Part shown: positions 58,032-64,000 of the stretch, in pieces
Numbering within the stretch: the stretch's first letter is position 1
How the letters are laid out: every line of letters starts with the position of its first letter
Assembly (NCBI GenBank): GCA_017394705.1
Contig: JAFPXH010000006.1
Span: 248,001 to 312,000 of the forward strand
DNA length: 64,000 bases
Source of the DNA: Paludibacteraceae bacterium
GTDB taxonomy: Bacteria > Bacteroidota > Bacteroidia > Bacteroidales > Paludibacteraceae
Reading direction: 5' to 3'
Program-made: the position numbers and the translations under genes
Notes under the pieces: generated by a model
Database searches by the model: none
What the model saw: the letters and a program-made list of their open reading frames with translations, nothing else
Told to the model about the DNA's origin: nothing

Positions 58032-58119
58032 CGGAGAGACGGGGATTCGAACCCCGGAAACCCTTTTGGAGTTTACACGCTTTCCAGGCGTGCCTCTTCA
58101 ACCACTCGAGCATCTCTCC
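58032..58119 (-). tRNA. tRNA-Ser (GGA)
   Basis: Reverse strand: acceptor GGAGAGA with TCTCTCC, anticodon loop CTGGAAA gives GGA; long variable arm (ACTCCAAAAGGGT region). Discriminator G as required for Ser. CCA not encoded. Confidence 0.93.
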
Positions 58120-58155
58120 TTCGCGCGTTCACGCGCTACATATCAAAATCGGCTA

Positions 58156-58187
58156 CAAAATTACTACAAAAAAATTAAATATGCAAA
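58156..58187 (-). promoter_or_regulatory. Promoter for tRNA-Ser (GGA)
   Basis: Reverse strand: -7 TAATTTTG (58156-58163), 20 bp, -33 TTTG (58184-58187). The transcript start shares TTTGTAGCCGATTTTGATA with the tonB promoter. It may also drive exbB, 121 bp after the tRNA. Confidence 0.78.
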
Positions 58188-58205
58188 TGTTTATGCATTT
58201 TTTCT

Positions 58206-59012
58206 TTATTTTAGAGCAAAAAGAGTGCGTGCATTGGCACTTGTGGCGTTTATTATGTCTTCTGCCGTGCAATCTGCCACTTGCGCTAAGCGTTCCGCCA
58301 CATGCACCATCCATCGGCTCTCATTCCGTTCACCGCGGTGCGGAACAGGGGACATATACGGGGCGTCTGTCTCCAAGAGGAGACGGCTGGTGAGTTGCCA
58401 TTGGTCATTGGTAATTGGTAATTTTGACAATACCTCTGCCAACTTGCAGTTTTTGAAAGTTATCACGCCGCCTATGCCCAAGTAAAACCCCATGTCAAGA
58501 ATCTGTTGTGCGGTTTCGCGGCTACCGTTGAAGCAATGGAACACCCCGCGCAAAGGATGCGAGTCAACACCCGTTGCCACTTCTTTCACAAGCCGCATAA
58601 TATCTTCCGTCGCTTCACGATTATGCAGAATAACCGGCAAGTTCAGTTCGCGTGCCAAAAGCAATTGTCTGCGCAGAACCTCCCGCTGCGCCTCTTTATA
58701 GGTGGTATCCCAATAATAATCCAAGCCTATCTCCCCAATAGCAACTAATTCATTCCGATGTGCACGGATAGTTTGTTCTATTTTCTCCAGATCTTGCTGC
58801 CAGTCGGCGTTGACATCCTCCGGGTGCAGTCCCAATGCCGGGAAACAATATCCTGGATGGCGGCGACACACCTCCAAGACCGTCTCAACTGACGCCACAT
58901 TCACGCCCGGCACAATCATCGCCTCCACGCCTTCCGCTTTCTGCCGTGCGATTACTTCTTCGCGGTCGTCCGCAAACGCCGCCTCATCAATATGACAATG
59001 AGTATCAATCAT
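58206..59012 (-). CDS. TatD-family metal-dependent hydrolase
   Basis: A 268-aa TIM-barrel metalloenzyme with DNase/deoxyribonuclease activity in characterised relatives. Metal ligands: MIDTHCHIDEAAF (His5, His7), IGEIGLDYYWD (Glu about 97), VILHNREATEDI (His about 134), GVFHCFNGS (His about 159) and LETDAPYMSP (Asp about 213). A heptamer array encodes KLPITNDQWQLTS (about 195-207) just ahead of LLLETDAPY, apparently an insertion. A second array joins the start to the queA end. Confidence 0.92.
   Translation of the reverse strand: MIDTHCHIDEAAFADDREEVIARQKAEGVEAMIVPGVNVASVETVLEVCRRHPGYCFPALGLHPEDVNADWQQDLEKIEQTIRAHRNELVAIGEIGLDYYWDTTYKEAQREVLRRQLLLARELNLPVILHNREATEDIMRLVKEVATGVDSHPLRGVFHCFNGSRETAQQILDMGFYLGIGGVITFKNCKLAEVLSKLPITNDQWQLTSRLLLETDAPYMSPVPHRGERNESRWMVHVAERLAQVADCTAEDIINATSANARTLFALK
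58394..58421 (-). repeat. 7-bp-period array inside tatD
   Basis: Four units on the plus strand of TTGGTNA type (GTTGCCA, TTGGTCA, TTGGTAA twice), in frame. Confidence 0.8.
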
Positions 59013-59054
59013 GAGATTGGTGATTGGTGATTGGTTATTGGTTATTGGTTATTT
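59013..59054 (-). repeat. 7-bp-period array between queA and tatD
   Basis: Six units GNNATTG (GAGATTG, GTGATTG twice, GTTATTG twice, GTTATTT). It spans the gap and encodes the last residues of QueA (NNQ). Confidence 0.82.
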
Positions 59055-60259
59055 CTCGTGAGGATGGAACTGTCGCCGTAAGAAAGGAAACGGAAGTCAT
59101 GGCTCAAAGCGTAGTCATAGATGGTACGCCAGTTCCCTCCGACAAAAGCACTCACAAGCAATAACAACGTGGACTGCGGCTGATGAAAATTCGTAATCAA
59201 TTGGTCCACCACGTGAAACTCGTATCCGGGTTTTATCATAATCTGCGTCTCCGCATGGAGCGTCTCCTGCCCCGTTTCATTCAAATAATCCACTATTGCC
59301 TGCAATGCGTCCTTTGTACTCAGCCCTTTTGTACAGTGCTCATTATCCCCTTGGACATCCTCATAGGGTTCAAACTGCCGGACTGTCGGGTTGGCGGGAT
59401 GATAGCCGAGATAATAGAGGCTCTCGAGCGTCCGCATACTTGTCGTGCCCACAGCAACAATCTTCCCCAGGTTTGCGATGATATGCTCTATGGTTTCTTT
59501 CGGCACGGCTATAATCTCCGTGTGCATCGTGTGCTCATTGGCGTCTGCCGTCTTTACGGGCAAGAAAGTTCCGGCTCCAACATGCAGCGTCACCTCGTCG
59601 GTTTCAATTCCGCGTGCATGCAAGTTCTCCAACACCCTTTCCGTAAAATGCAGACCTGCCGTCGGAGCTGCCACAGAGCCTTTGATACGGGAATAAACGG
59701 TCTGATAGGTCTTCAAATCCGACTCCTCTGTCTTGCGATTCAAGTAAGGCGGGATAGGCAACTCTCCTGCCGCATCCAATATTTCCGCGAAGGTCACATT
59801 CTCATCGTCCCACTCGAACCGCACCGAGTACGTATTACCCAATTGTGCTTCTTTATAGGCACGCCAGTTTAGATTCTTCCCGTCCAAGGAAGGGCCGCAG
59901 AGAGGTTCCTCCCCTTTCCATTTCTTGGCATTTCCCACCATACATTTCCATACGCATCCTTTTGTGCTACCCAAGGACAACTGATAATCTCTCGGCTCCA
60001 AGGGTTCCAAGCAGAATACTTCAATCCGTGCACCTGTAGGTTTATGAAATTCCATGCGTGCACGTATGACGCGCGTGTTATTGTAGATAAGGAGAGAATG
60101 CGGGGCAATATAATCGCCGACATTGTAGAAACGATCTTCGGATACTTGGCCGTCGCGATAGACCAGCAGTTTGCTGTGATCGCGCTGCGCCAACGGATAT
60201 TTGGCGATACGCTCATCCGGTAACGGGTAATTATATTCGGTGATATAGAGCGGAGACAT
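59042..60259 (-). CDS. queA: tRNA preQ1(34) S-adenosylmethionine ribosyltransferase-isomerase
   Basis: Transfers the ribosyl part of SAM to preQ1 in tRNA to make epoxyqueuosine. 405 aa, longer than the 340-360 of Proteobacteria but usual for Bacteroidota. Blocks: YPLPDERIAKYPLAQRDHSK (about 10-29), VTLHVGAGTFLPV (about 225-237), VAVGTTSMRTLESL (about 269-282) and the end ITNFHQPQSTLLLLVSAFVGG (outline, about 357-377). A region at about 110-128 (KKWKGEEPLCGPSLDGKN) resembles a diverged GC-rich element insertion. Confidence 0.93.
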   Translation of the reverse strand: MSPLYITEYNYPLPDERIAKYPLAQRDHSKLLVYRDGQVSEDRFYNVGDYIAPHSLLIYNNTRVIRARMEFHKPTGARIEVFCLEPLEPRDYQLSLGSTKGCVWKCMVGNAKKWKGEEPLCGPSLDGKNLNWRAYKEAQLGNTYSVRFEWDDENVTFAEILDAAGELPIPPYLNRKTEESDLKTYQTVYSRIKGSVAAPTAGLHFTERVLENLHARGIETDEVTLHVGAGTFLPVKTADANEHTMHTEIIAVPKETIEHIIANLGKIVAVGTTSMRTLESLYYLGYHPANPTVRQFEPYEDVQGDNEHCTKGLSTKDALQAIVDYLNETGQETLHAETQIMIKPGYEFHVVDQLITNFHQPQSTLLLLVSAFVGGNWRTIYDYALSHDFRFLSYGDSSILTRNNQ

Positions 60260-60269
60260 GATAAATGGG

Positions 60270-61469
60270 TTATTGGTCTTTTCGTTTACCTTGAAACAGG
60301 TCGTATCTGTTGAATTGGCAGTCGAGTTCTCCGTTCAAGAGGCGGTATTTCTTGGAAGGCTTCAGTCCTATACACTTCATCGCGGCCTCATTGGAGGAGA
60401 TAATCCAAGCGGTTGCGCCGGCGAACTGATGTTTGAGAGCCGTGCCAATGCTGCTATACAAATCCTCCATCTCCTTATTGCTCTTCAACCGCTCTCCGTA
60501 GGGAGGGTTGAGCATCACTAAAGGTGATGCATTGGAAATTTGTGATTGGAGATTGGAAGTCTTGATTTCCTCCATCCTTATTTGCTTCAACTCCACGTCG
60601 TGTTGCACCCCTGCAGCTTTGATATTCTTCTCTGCTTGCCGGATGGCATAGAAAGAGGCGTCAGAACCGTATATACGATGTTCAAACGGTCGCTCGCGGG
60701 AATCGTCATTATAGATATCACTCCATAGATCCGCGTCAAAATCCTTCCATTTCTCAAAAGCAAAAGATTGGCGGAAGAGCCCGGGCGCTATGTTGCGGGC
60801 AATGAGTGCCGCCTCGATAAGCAGTGTGCCGGACCCACACATAGGGTCATAGAAATCCGCCTGCCCCTTCCAACCGGCCATCAGTAACATCCCTGCCGCC
60901 AGCGCTTCGTTGATAGGCGCCTCGGTCGTAGCGACGCGGTAACCGCGCTTATGCAGACTCTCACCGGAAGAGTCCAGACTGACCGTCAATTGCTCATTGG
61001 CAATATGTACATTGATGTATAAATCCGGTTCGCTTATTTTGACATTCGGCCGTCTGCCTGCTTTCTCTTGCCAGTAATCGGCAATCGCATCTTTGACGCG
61101 ATAGGTAACAAAACGGCTGTTCCGGAAGGTCTCGCTGTAAACTGTAGTGTCAATAGCGAAAGTGGTGTCCGCCGACATATATCGACTCCACTCAATAGCC
61201 TTAACGGCTTCATAGAGTTCGTCTTCAGGTTTGACAATTTTTCTTTTTGGGGAACGAAGAGAAACGGTTTTAATAGGCACTAACACCCGCAATGCCGTAC
61301 GCAGACACAGGTTCGCACGATACAAAAGTGCCTGATCTCCCATAAAAGACACCGCTCGACGCTCAATCTGAACATCATTGGCACCGAGTTCAATCAACTC
61401 TTGCGCCAACACTTCTTCCAGGCCCTTGAAGGTCTTCGCTAACATCTTATAGGTTGCTCTCTGTATCAT
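60270..61469 (-). CDS. THUMP-domain class I RNA methyltransferase (RlmL N-half-like)
   Basis: Methylates guanine N2 in 23S rRNA in characterised relatives. 399 aa: N-terminal ferredoxin-like/THUMP (about 1-160, [39 protein letters not shown]), SAM domain [19 protein letters not shown] (about 208-226) and catalytic [14 protein letters not shown] (about 321-334). No RlmK half is fused. The array at 60529-60556 encodes [10 protein letters not shown] directly before VMLNPPY. It lies 10 nt upstream of queA. The start ATG 61469 follows a [10 protein letters not shown] sequence. Confidence 0.9.
   Translation of the reverse strand: MIQRATYKMLAKTFKGLEEVLAQELIELGANDVQIERRAVSFMGDQALLYRANLCLRTALRVLVPIKTVSLRSPKRKIVKPEDELYEAVKAIEWSRYMSADTTFAIDTTVYSETFRNSRFVTYRVKDAIADYWQEKAGRRPNVKISEPDLYINVHIANEQLTVSLDSSGESLHKRGYRVATTEAPINEALAAGMLLMAGWKGQADFYDPMCGSGTLLIEAALIARNIAPGLFRQSFAFEKWKDFDADLWSDIYNDDSRERPFEHRIYGSDASFYAIRQAEKNIKAAGVQHDVELKQIRMEEIKTSNLQSQISNASPLVMLNPPYGERLKSNKEMEDLYSSIGTALKHQFAGATAWIISSNEAAMKCIGLKPSKKYRLLNGELDCQFNRYDLFQGKRKDQ
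60529..60556 (-). repeat. 7-bp-period array inside the RlmL-like gene
   Basis: Four plus-strand units (GCATTGG, AAATTTG, TGATTGG, AGATTGG), in frame near the catalytic motif. Confidence 0.7.
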
Positions 61470-61494
61470 TTTTTTCTTCGCCCTATTTTTTAAT

Positions 61495-61528
61495 GAATAG
61501 GGGCTTCCCGTATAGGAGGCCCCTATTC
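61495..61528. repeat. 10-bp inverted repeat downstream of tRNA-Ser (TGA)
   Basis: GAATAGGGGC/GCCCCTATTC with a 14-nt loop; no T-run in the tRNA direction, so a factor-dependent or weak terminator at best. Confidence 0.6.
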
Positions 61529-61535
61529 ATTCGAG

Positions 61536-61620
61536 CGGAAAGAGAGGGATTCGAACCCCCGGTACCTTTCAGTACTTCGGTTTTCAAGACCGACGCAATA
61601 GACCACTCTGCCATCTTTCC
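61536..61620 (-). tRNA. tRNA-Ser (TGA)
   Basis: Reverse strand: acceptor GGAAAGA with TCTTTCC, anticodon loop CTTGAAA gives TGA, long variable arm, discriminator G. CCA not encoded. The RlmL-like gene follows 66 bp downstream and may be read from the same promoter. Confidence 0.93.
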
Positions 61621-61657
61621 AATGTTTCATCGGCCCCTTCACGGGGCGAAAAAGCGT

Positions 61658-61690
61658 GCAAAGGTACTGCTTTTTTACGACATACGCAAA
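61658..61690 (-). promoter_or_regulatory. Promoter for tRNA-Ser (TGA)
   Basis: Reverse strand: -7 TACCTTTG (61659-61666), 20 bp, -33 TTTG (61687-61690), then CACGCTTTTTCGCCCCG and a CCCCGTGAAGGGG hairpin. Confidence 0.85.
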
Positions 61691-61714
61691 CTTTTGTGCT
61701 ATTTTTTTGTAAAT

Positions 61715-62356
61715 TTATCTTCTCTCAGCGCCAATGGTGGTCGTTTCTCCGTGCCCCGGATAGACACGTACGGCGGTTGGCAAGGCGAATAGTTTCTCCA
61801 GCGAGCGGATTAGTTGAGCGGTACTTCCACCCGGTAAATCCGTTCGTCCATACCCCATACAGAAAAGTGTATCTCCGGAGATAAGCGTTTGCTCTTCCGG
61901 CCAATAGAAGCACACACTTCCCTGCGTATGTCCCGGTGTCTCAAGCATTGAAAAGTCCATCCCCACCCCTTCCCCGAAAGGACGGAAATTCGCTTCCAGT
62001 GCAGCAATCGGAAAACTCTCCGTGGTAGCACGGATACCAAAGAGATTATACTGTTCTTGCATGGCTTGCGCCATAGGAATATCCGCGGGATGGAGCAATA
62101 CCGGCAACTGCCATTTGTCTGTAGCCCATCGTGCACCCCACAGATGGTCCAGATGACCATGCGTAGCTACGATGGCGGAGAGGCCTGCCTTGCTCCCCTC
62201 TTTAGAGGGAAGGGCATTGATATAGTTCTCCAGTTGCTGCTGTTCGTATTGGTTTGAGCACGCGGGGTCGATGAGCAGCGCATTGCCTTGTTCATTGGAA
62301 ACGACATAGGTGTTCGTTGCAAATGGACCAAAAGTAAAAGACTTTATTTCCAGCAT
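61715..62356 (-). CDS. MBL-fold metallo-hydrolase (glyoxalase II-like)
   Basis: A 213-aa zinc hydrolase. From ATG 62356: [20 protein letters not shown], zinc motif [11 protein letters not shown] (about 65-75), [15 protein letters not shown] (about 136-150), [18 protein letters not shown] (about 158-175) and final zinc His in VYPGHGETT (about 200-208). Short bacterial relatives act on thioesters or remain unassigned. A GC-rich element encodes [11 protein letters not shown] (about 49-59). The ATG at 62365 is an alternative; both overlap the radical SAM gene. Confidence 0.88.
   Translation of the reverse strand: MLEIKSFTFGPFATNTYVVSNEQGNALLIDPACSNQYEQQQLENYINALPSKEGSKAGLSAIVATHGHLDHLWGARWATDKWQLPVLLHPADIPMAQAMQEQYNLFGIRATTESFPIAALEANFRPFGEGVGMDFSMLETPGHTQGSVCFYWPEEQTLISGDTLFCMGYGRTDLPGGSTAQLIRSLEKLFALPTAVRVYPGHGETTTIGAERR
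62186..62213 (-). repeat. GC-rich element inside the MBL hydrolase gene
   Basis: CTCCCCTCTTTAGAGGGAAGGGC: short palindrome CCCTCTTTAGAGGG with the same layout as the murI and rluA copies. Confidence 0.65.
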
Positions 62357-63318
62357 TCCTGACATATATTAGGTCTCCCGTTTAGCGCAGCCCGGCGGAA
62401 AGCGAGGGCTTGAGGATTTGAGAACAACTCCTTTATCGGCGTCTTCATAATGTTCCCGTATGCGTAGTCACGCCCCTTGTCATAGCAACACGGTAGCACT
62501 TCACCCGAGGTAGTGATGACGCATCCACTCCATACACGCAGACAACCGCGCCGGAGATGTTTGCGGTGAAAATGCCCGTCTGGGCCCTTAGTATAACGTC
62601 TATAACACTCCTGCGTCGGCATCAAAGGATGGCCGTCTCTATAGTTATACAACTGAGCTGTTTTGAAGACCAACTTATCCGCACCCAACGATTTATACTG
62701 CTCTTTGAAAGCGCTCCATTCATCTTCATTGGTCTTCAGCCGCAGGCATTGCAATTCGATAGTAGTGCGCCCGTGCAAACGCTCTTTCGCCGCACGGAGA
62801 TAGGTCAACGCCTTTTTCGTCGTTTCCAAACTCCCCCCAACTCTATAGGCGCCGTATGTTTCCTGCGTCAGACCGTCCATCGAAACAATGATCCTGTTCA
62901 ACCCCGCCCGGATGAGGTCTTCCGCCATGAGCGGAGTCATCGCTTGACCGTTGGTGCTAACGATGGTGTAGAGTCCCGCCTCGTGCGCCTCGCGAATCAT
63001 CTGCGGCAAGTCTTGATGCAGAAGCGGTTCGCCTTGGAAATAGAACTGGATGGTGTGACCAAAGGGTGCTATCTGCGTCAGCACGCGTTGCCATATTTCA
63101 CGCGGCATCAACCTTGACGTTGCGTCTTTAGTCCCTCTTACTTTTTCTTGCCCGACCGGACACTCAGGACACCGAAGCTGGCAGACCGCTGCGGGTTCGA
63201 CCGAGACGAAGGTGGGTTTATGCGCAATACGCACCAAGCCGAAAAGGCTCAGTGCGTAACTTATGTAACAACGCAGAGCGTTGCCTACACGCAGAAATAT
63301 ATGCTTAGTGTATCGCAA
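62344..63318 (-). CDS. Radical SAM/SPASM domain protein
   Basis: A 324-aa [4Fe-4S] enzyme of unknown substrate. The radical SAM cluster is C46-x3-C50-x2-C53 (VCQLRCPECP), with barrel elements FYFQGEPLLH (about 92-101), VSTNGQAMTP (about 119-128) and IIVSMDGLTQETYGAYR (about 143-159). The C-terminal SPASM-like region has RGCLRVWSGCVITTSGEVLP (about 258-277), CCYDKGRDYAYGNI and a final CQEC. Such proteins often modify peptides or lipids. It overlaps rpiB by 14 nt and the MBL gene by 13 nt. Confidence 0.87.
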   Translation of the reverse strand: MRYTKHIFLRVGNALRCYISYALSLFGLVRIAHKPTFVSVEPAAVCQLRCPECPVGQEKVRGTKDATSRLMPREIWQRVLTQIAPFGHTIQFYFQGEPLLHQDLPQMIREAHEAGLYTIVSTNGQAMTPLMAEDLIRAGLNRIIVSMDGLTQETYGAYRVGGSLETTKKALTYLRAAKERLHGRTTIELQCLRLKTNEDEWSAFKEQYKSLGADKLVFKTAQLYNYRDGHPLMPTQECYRRYTKGPDGHFHRKHLRRGCLRVWSGCVITTSGEVLPCCYDKGRDYAYGNIMKTPIKELFSNPQALAFRRAALNGRPNICQECWK

Positions 63319-63754
63319 TCTTATTCACACGACGCTCATGGCGGCCACCTTCAAAATCCGTCTGGAAGAATGTACGAACTATATCCAGCGCTTTGACTGC
63401 AGAGATGAAATTAGCCGGCAGACCGAGTACGTTTGCATTATTATGCTGGCGCGCCAACTCTGCTAACTTGGTATCCCAGCAAAGCGCAGCACGCACTCCC
63501 TGATGCTTGTTCGCTGTCATGCATATACCATTTCCCGTAGAGCAGATGATGATACCGAATTCATACTCCCCTTTCTCAATTGCATCAGCTAACGGATGGG
63601 CATAATCCGGATAATCACAACTCTCGGTACTAAAGCACCCGAAGTCTTTTACTCTGGCGCCATTATCCTCCAGGAACAACTGCACCTGTTGCTTAAGCGC
63701 AAAACCCGCATGGTCGCTGGCCAGCGCAATGGTCATTTCGTTAAAACTTTTCAT
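63305..63754 (-). CDS. rpiB: Ribose 5-phosphate isomerase B
   Basis: Interconverts ribose 5- and ribulose 5-phosphate in the pentose phosphate pathway. 149 aa: MTIALASDHAGFALKQ (about 7-22), DYPDYAHPLADAIEKGEYEFG (outline, about 48-68), active-site Cys in IIICSTGNGICMTANKHQGVR (outline, about 69-89) and LCWDTKLAELARQHNNANVLG (outline). The product links to the PRPP synthetase at the other end of the window only in metabolism, not location. An internal ATG at 63736 is an alternative start. Confidence 0.94.
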   Translation of the reverse strand: MKSFNEMTIALASDHAGFALKQQVQLFLEDNGARVKDFGCFSTESCDYPDYAHPLADAIEKGEYEFGIIICSTGNGICMTANKHQGVRAALCWDTKLAELARQHNNANVLGLPANFISAVKALDIVRTFFQTDFEGGRHERRVNKIAIH

Positions 63755-63761
63755 ATCTAAT

Positions 63762-63809
63762 ACTTTAACAATTTAACAGTTTAACAGTTTAACAGTTTAA
63801 CGGCTTAAT
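63762..63809 (-). repeat. 8-bp-period array upstream of rpiB
   Basis: Six octamers NNTTTAAC (ACTTTAAC, AATTTAAC, AGTTTAAC three times, then GGCTTAAT) between the marC-like stop and rpiB. Confidence 0.82.
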
Positions 63810-63813
63810 GCCA

Positions 63814-64000
63814 TCAAAAGACGGCCGCAAGATTGCCGAACATCAATTTACAAGAGATAGCCAGCACAATGATACCGAAGAACTTACGGATAATATACAG
63901 CGAGGTCTGCCCCAGATACTTGGTGAGCCAATGCGTGCCGATAAGTACCAGATAGAGCACAATCATGCAGAGCAATAACGAGATACAGAGGTTGCCGATA
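63814..64000 (-). CDS. MarC-family membrane protein (5'-partial)
   Basis: The last 61 residues are in the window: a helix IGNLCISLLLCMIVLYLVLI, then THWLTKYLGQTSLYIIRKFF and a final helix GIIVLAISCKLMFGNLAAVF before TGA at 63814. The layout (loop L..LG..G....R..G..L) matches the C-terminus of MarC/YchE-type integral membrane proteins, whose function is unclear. The rest lies beyond the right edge. Confidence 0.75.
   Translation of the reverse strand, partial: IGNLCISLLLCMIVLYLVLIGTHWLTKYLGQTSLYIIRKFFGIIVLAISCKLMFGNLAAVF

Noticed and set aside
63762..63809. CRISPR-like array
   Set aside because: Units are 8 bp and contiguous with no spacers, no cas genes; same class as the other short-period arrays.

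Overview
The window comes from the chromosome of a member of Bacteroidota, most likely order Bacteroidales. Evidence is the recurrent promoter form TTTG-(19-21 bp)-TAnnTTTG instead of sigma-70 boxes, DUF4290- and DUF4954-type proteins, type B L31, a tmRNA tag ending YALAA, a TonB/ExbB/ExbD/ExbD set, and weak Shine-Dalgarno sites nearly everywhere except at a few ribosomal protein genes. I cannot place it below order level. Almost everything is core chromosome; the one accessory-looking patch is 51.3-53.0 kb.

Layout. 1-2.4 kb (minus): prs, a short DUF4290-like gene and an exported nuclease/phosphatase. 2.5-10.5 kb (plus): PepSY-like protein, ssb, an acyltransferase, two glycosyltransferases, tonB, recG, tRNA-Leu, rpsU, tcdA. 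10.6-15.2 kb (minus): phosphohexomutase, hpt, hflX, lemA, rpsO. 15.4-24.2 kb (plus): an envelope-biogenesis run (beta-barrel protein, uppS, bamA, two Skp/OmpH chaperones, a 41-aa ORF, an MFS carrier, murF, a coiled-coil membrane protein). 24.2-29.5 kb (minus): radA, rnz, a DUF4954 protein, dnaN. 29.6-32.1 kb: murI faces sufB, which lies behind tRNA-Cys and a terminator. 32.4-36.6 kb (plus): nucleosidase-like protein, rRNA methyltransferase, DEDDh exonuclease, tRNA-fMet, a second exported nuclease. 36.6-39.0 kb (minus): tRNA-Arg, membrane zinc protease, atypical Fur, acyltransferase-like protein. 39.2-45.9 kb (plus): a signalling block with a lipoprotein, sensor SpoIIE phosphatase fused to an RsbW-like ATPase domain, STAS protein, (p)ppGpp-synthetase-like protein, kinase-like protein, HD hydrolase and tyrosine phosphatase. 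Then preA, ssrA (tmRNA), tRNA-Ala, rpsF-rpsR-rplI-rpmE, pnuC and a pseudouridine synthase. 51.3-53.0 kb: a gene-poor gap, a broken gene, an orphan lipoprotein and a truncated protein. 53.0-64.0 kb: a CE12-type esterase, two lipoproteins, the ExbD/ExbD/membrane protein/ExbB operon, two tRNA-Ser genes, tatD, queA, an rRNA methyltransferase, a metallo-hydrolase, a radical SAM protein, rpiB and the end of a marC-like gene.

The most interesting material is repeat structure rather than genes. (1) At least 17 short arrays of degenerate 7-bp (sometimes 8-bp) units lie between genes and in frame inside seven of them; the sequence differs from array to array but the period does not. (2) A GC-rich palindrome-like element (CCTCCC..GGGAGG) sits inside several open reading frames. 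(3) Promoters of tRNA, tmRNA and ribosomal-protein genes share not only -33/-7 boxes but also the first transcribed bases, which can fold into a 5' stem-loop. (4) rpsU and rpsR carry near-perfect Shine-Dalgarno sequences, in a phylum where bS21, bS18 and bS6 hide the anti-Shine-Dalgarno. (5) The signalling block at 39-46 kb joins partner-switching parts to alarmone-type enzymes, with no obvious sigma factor.
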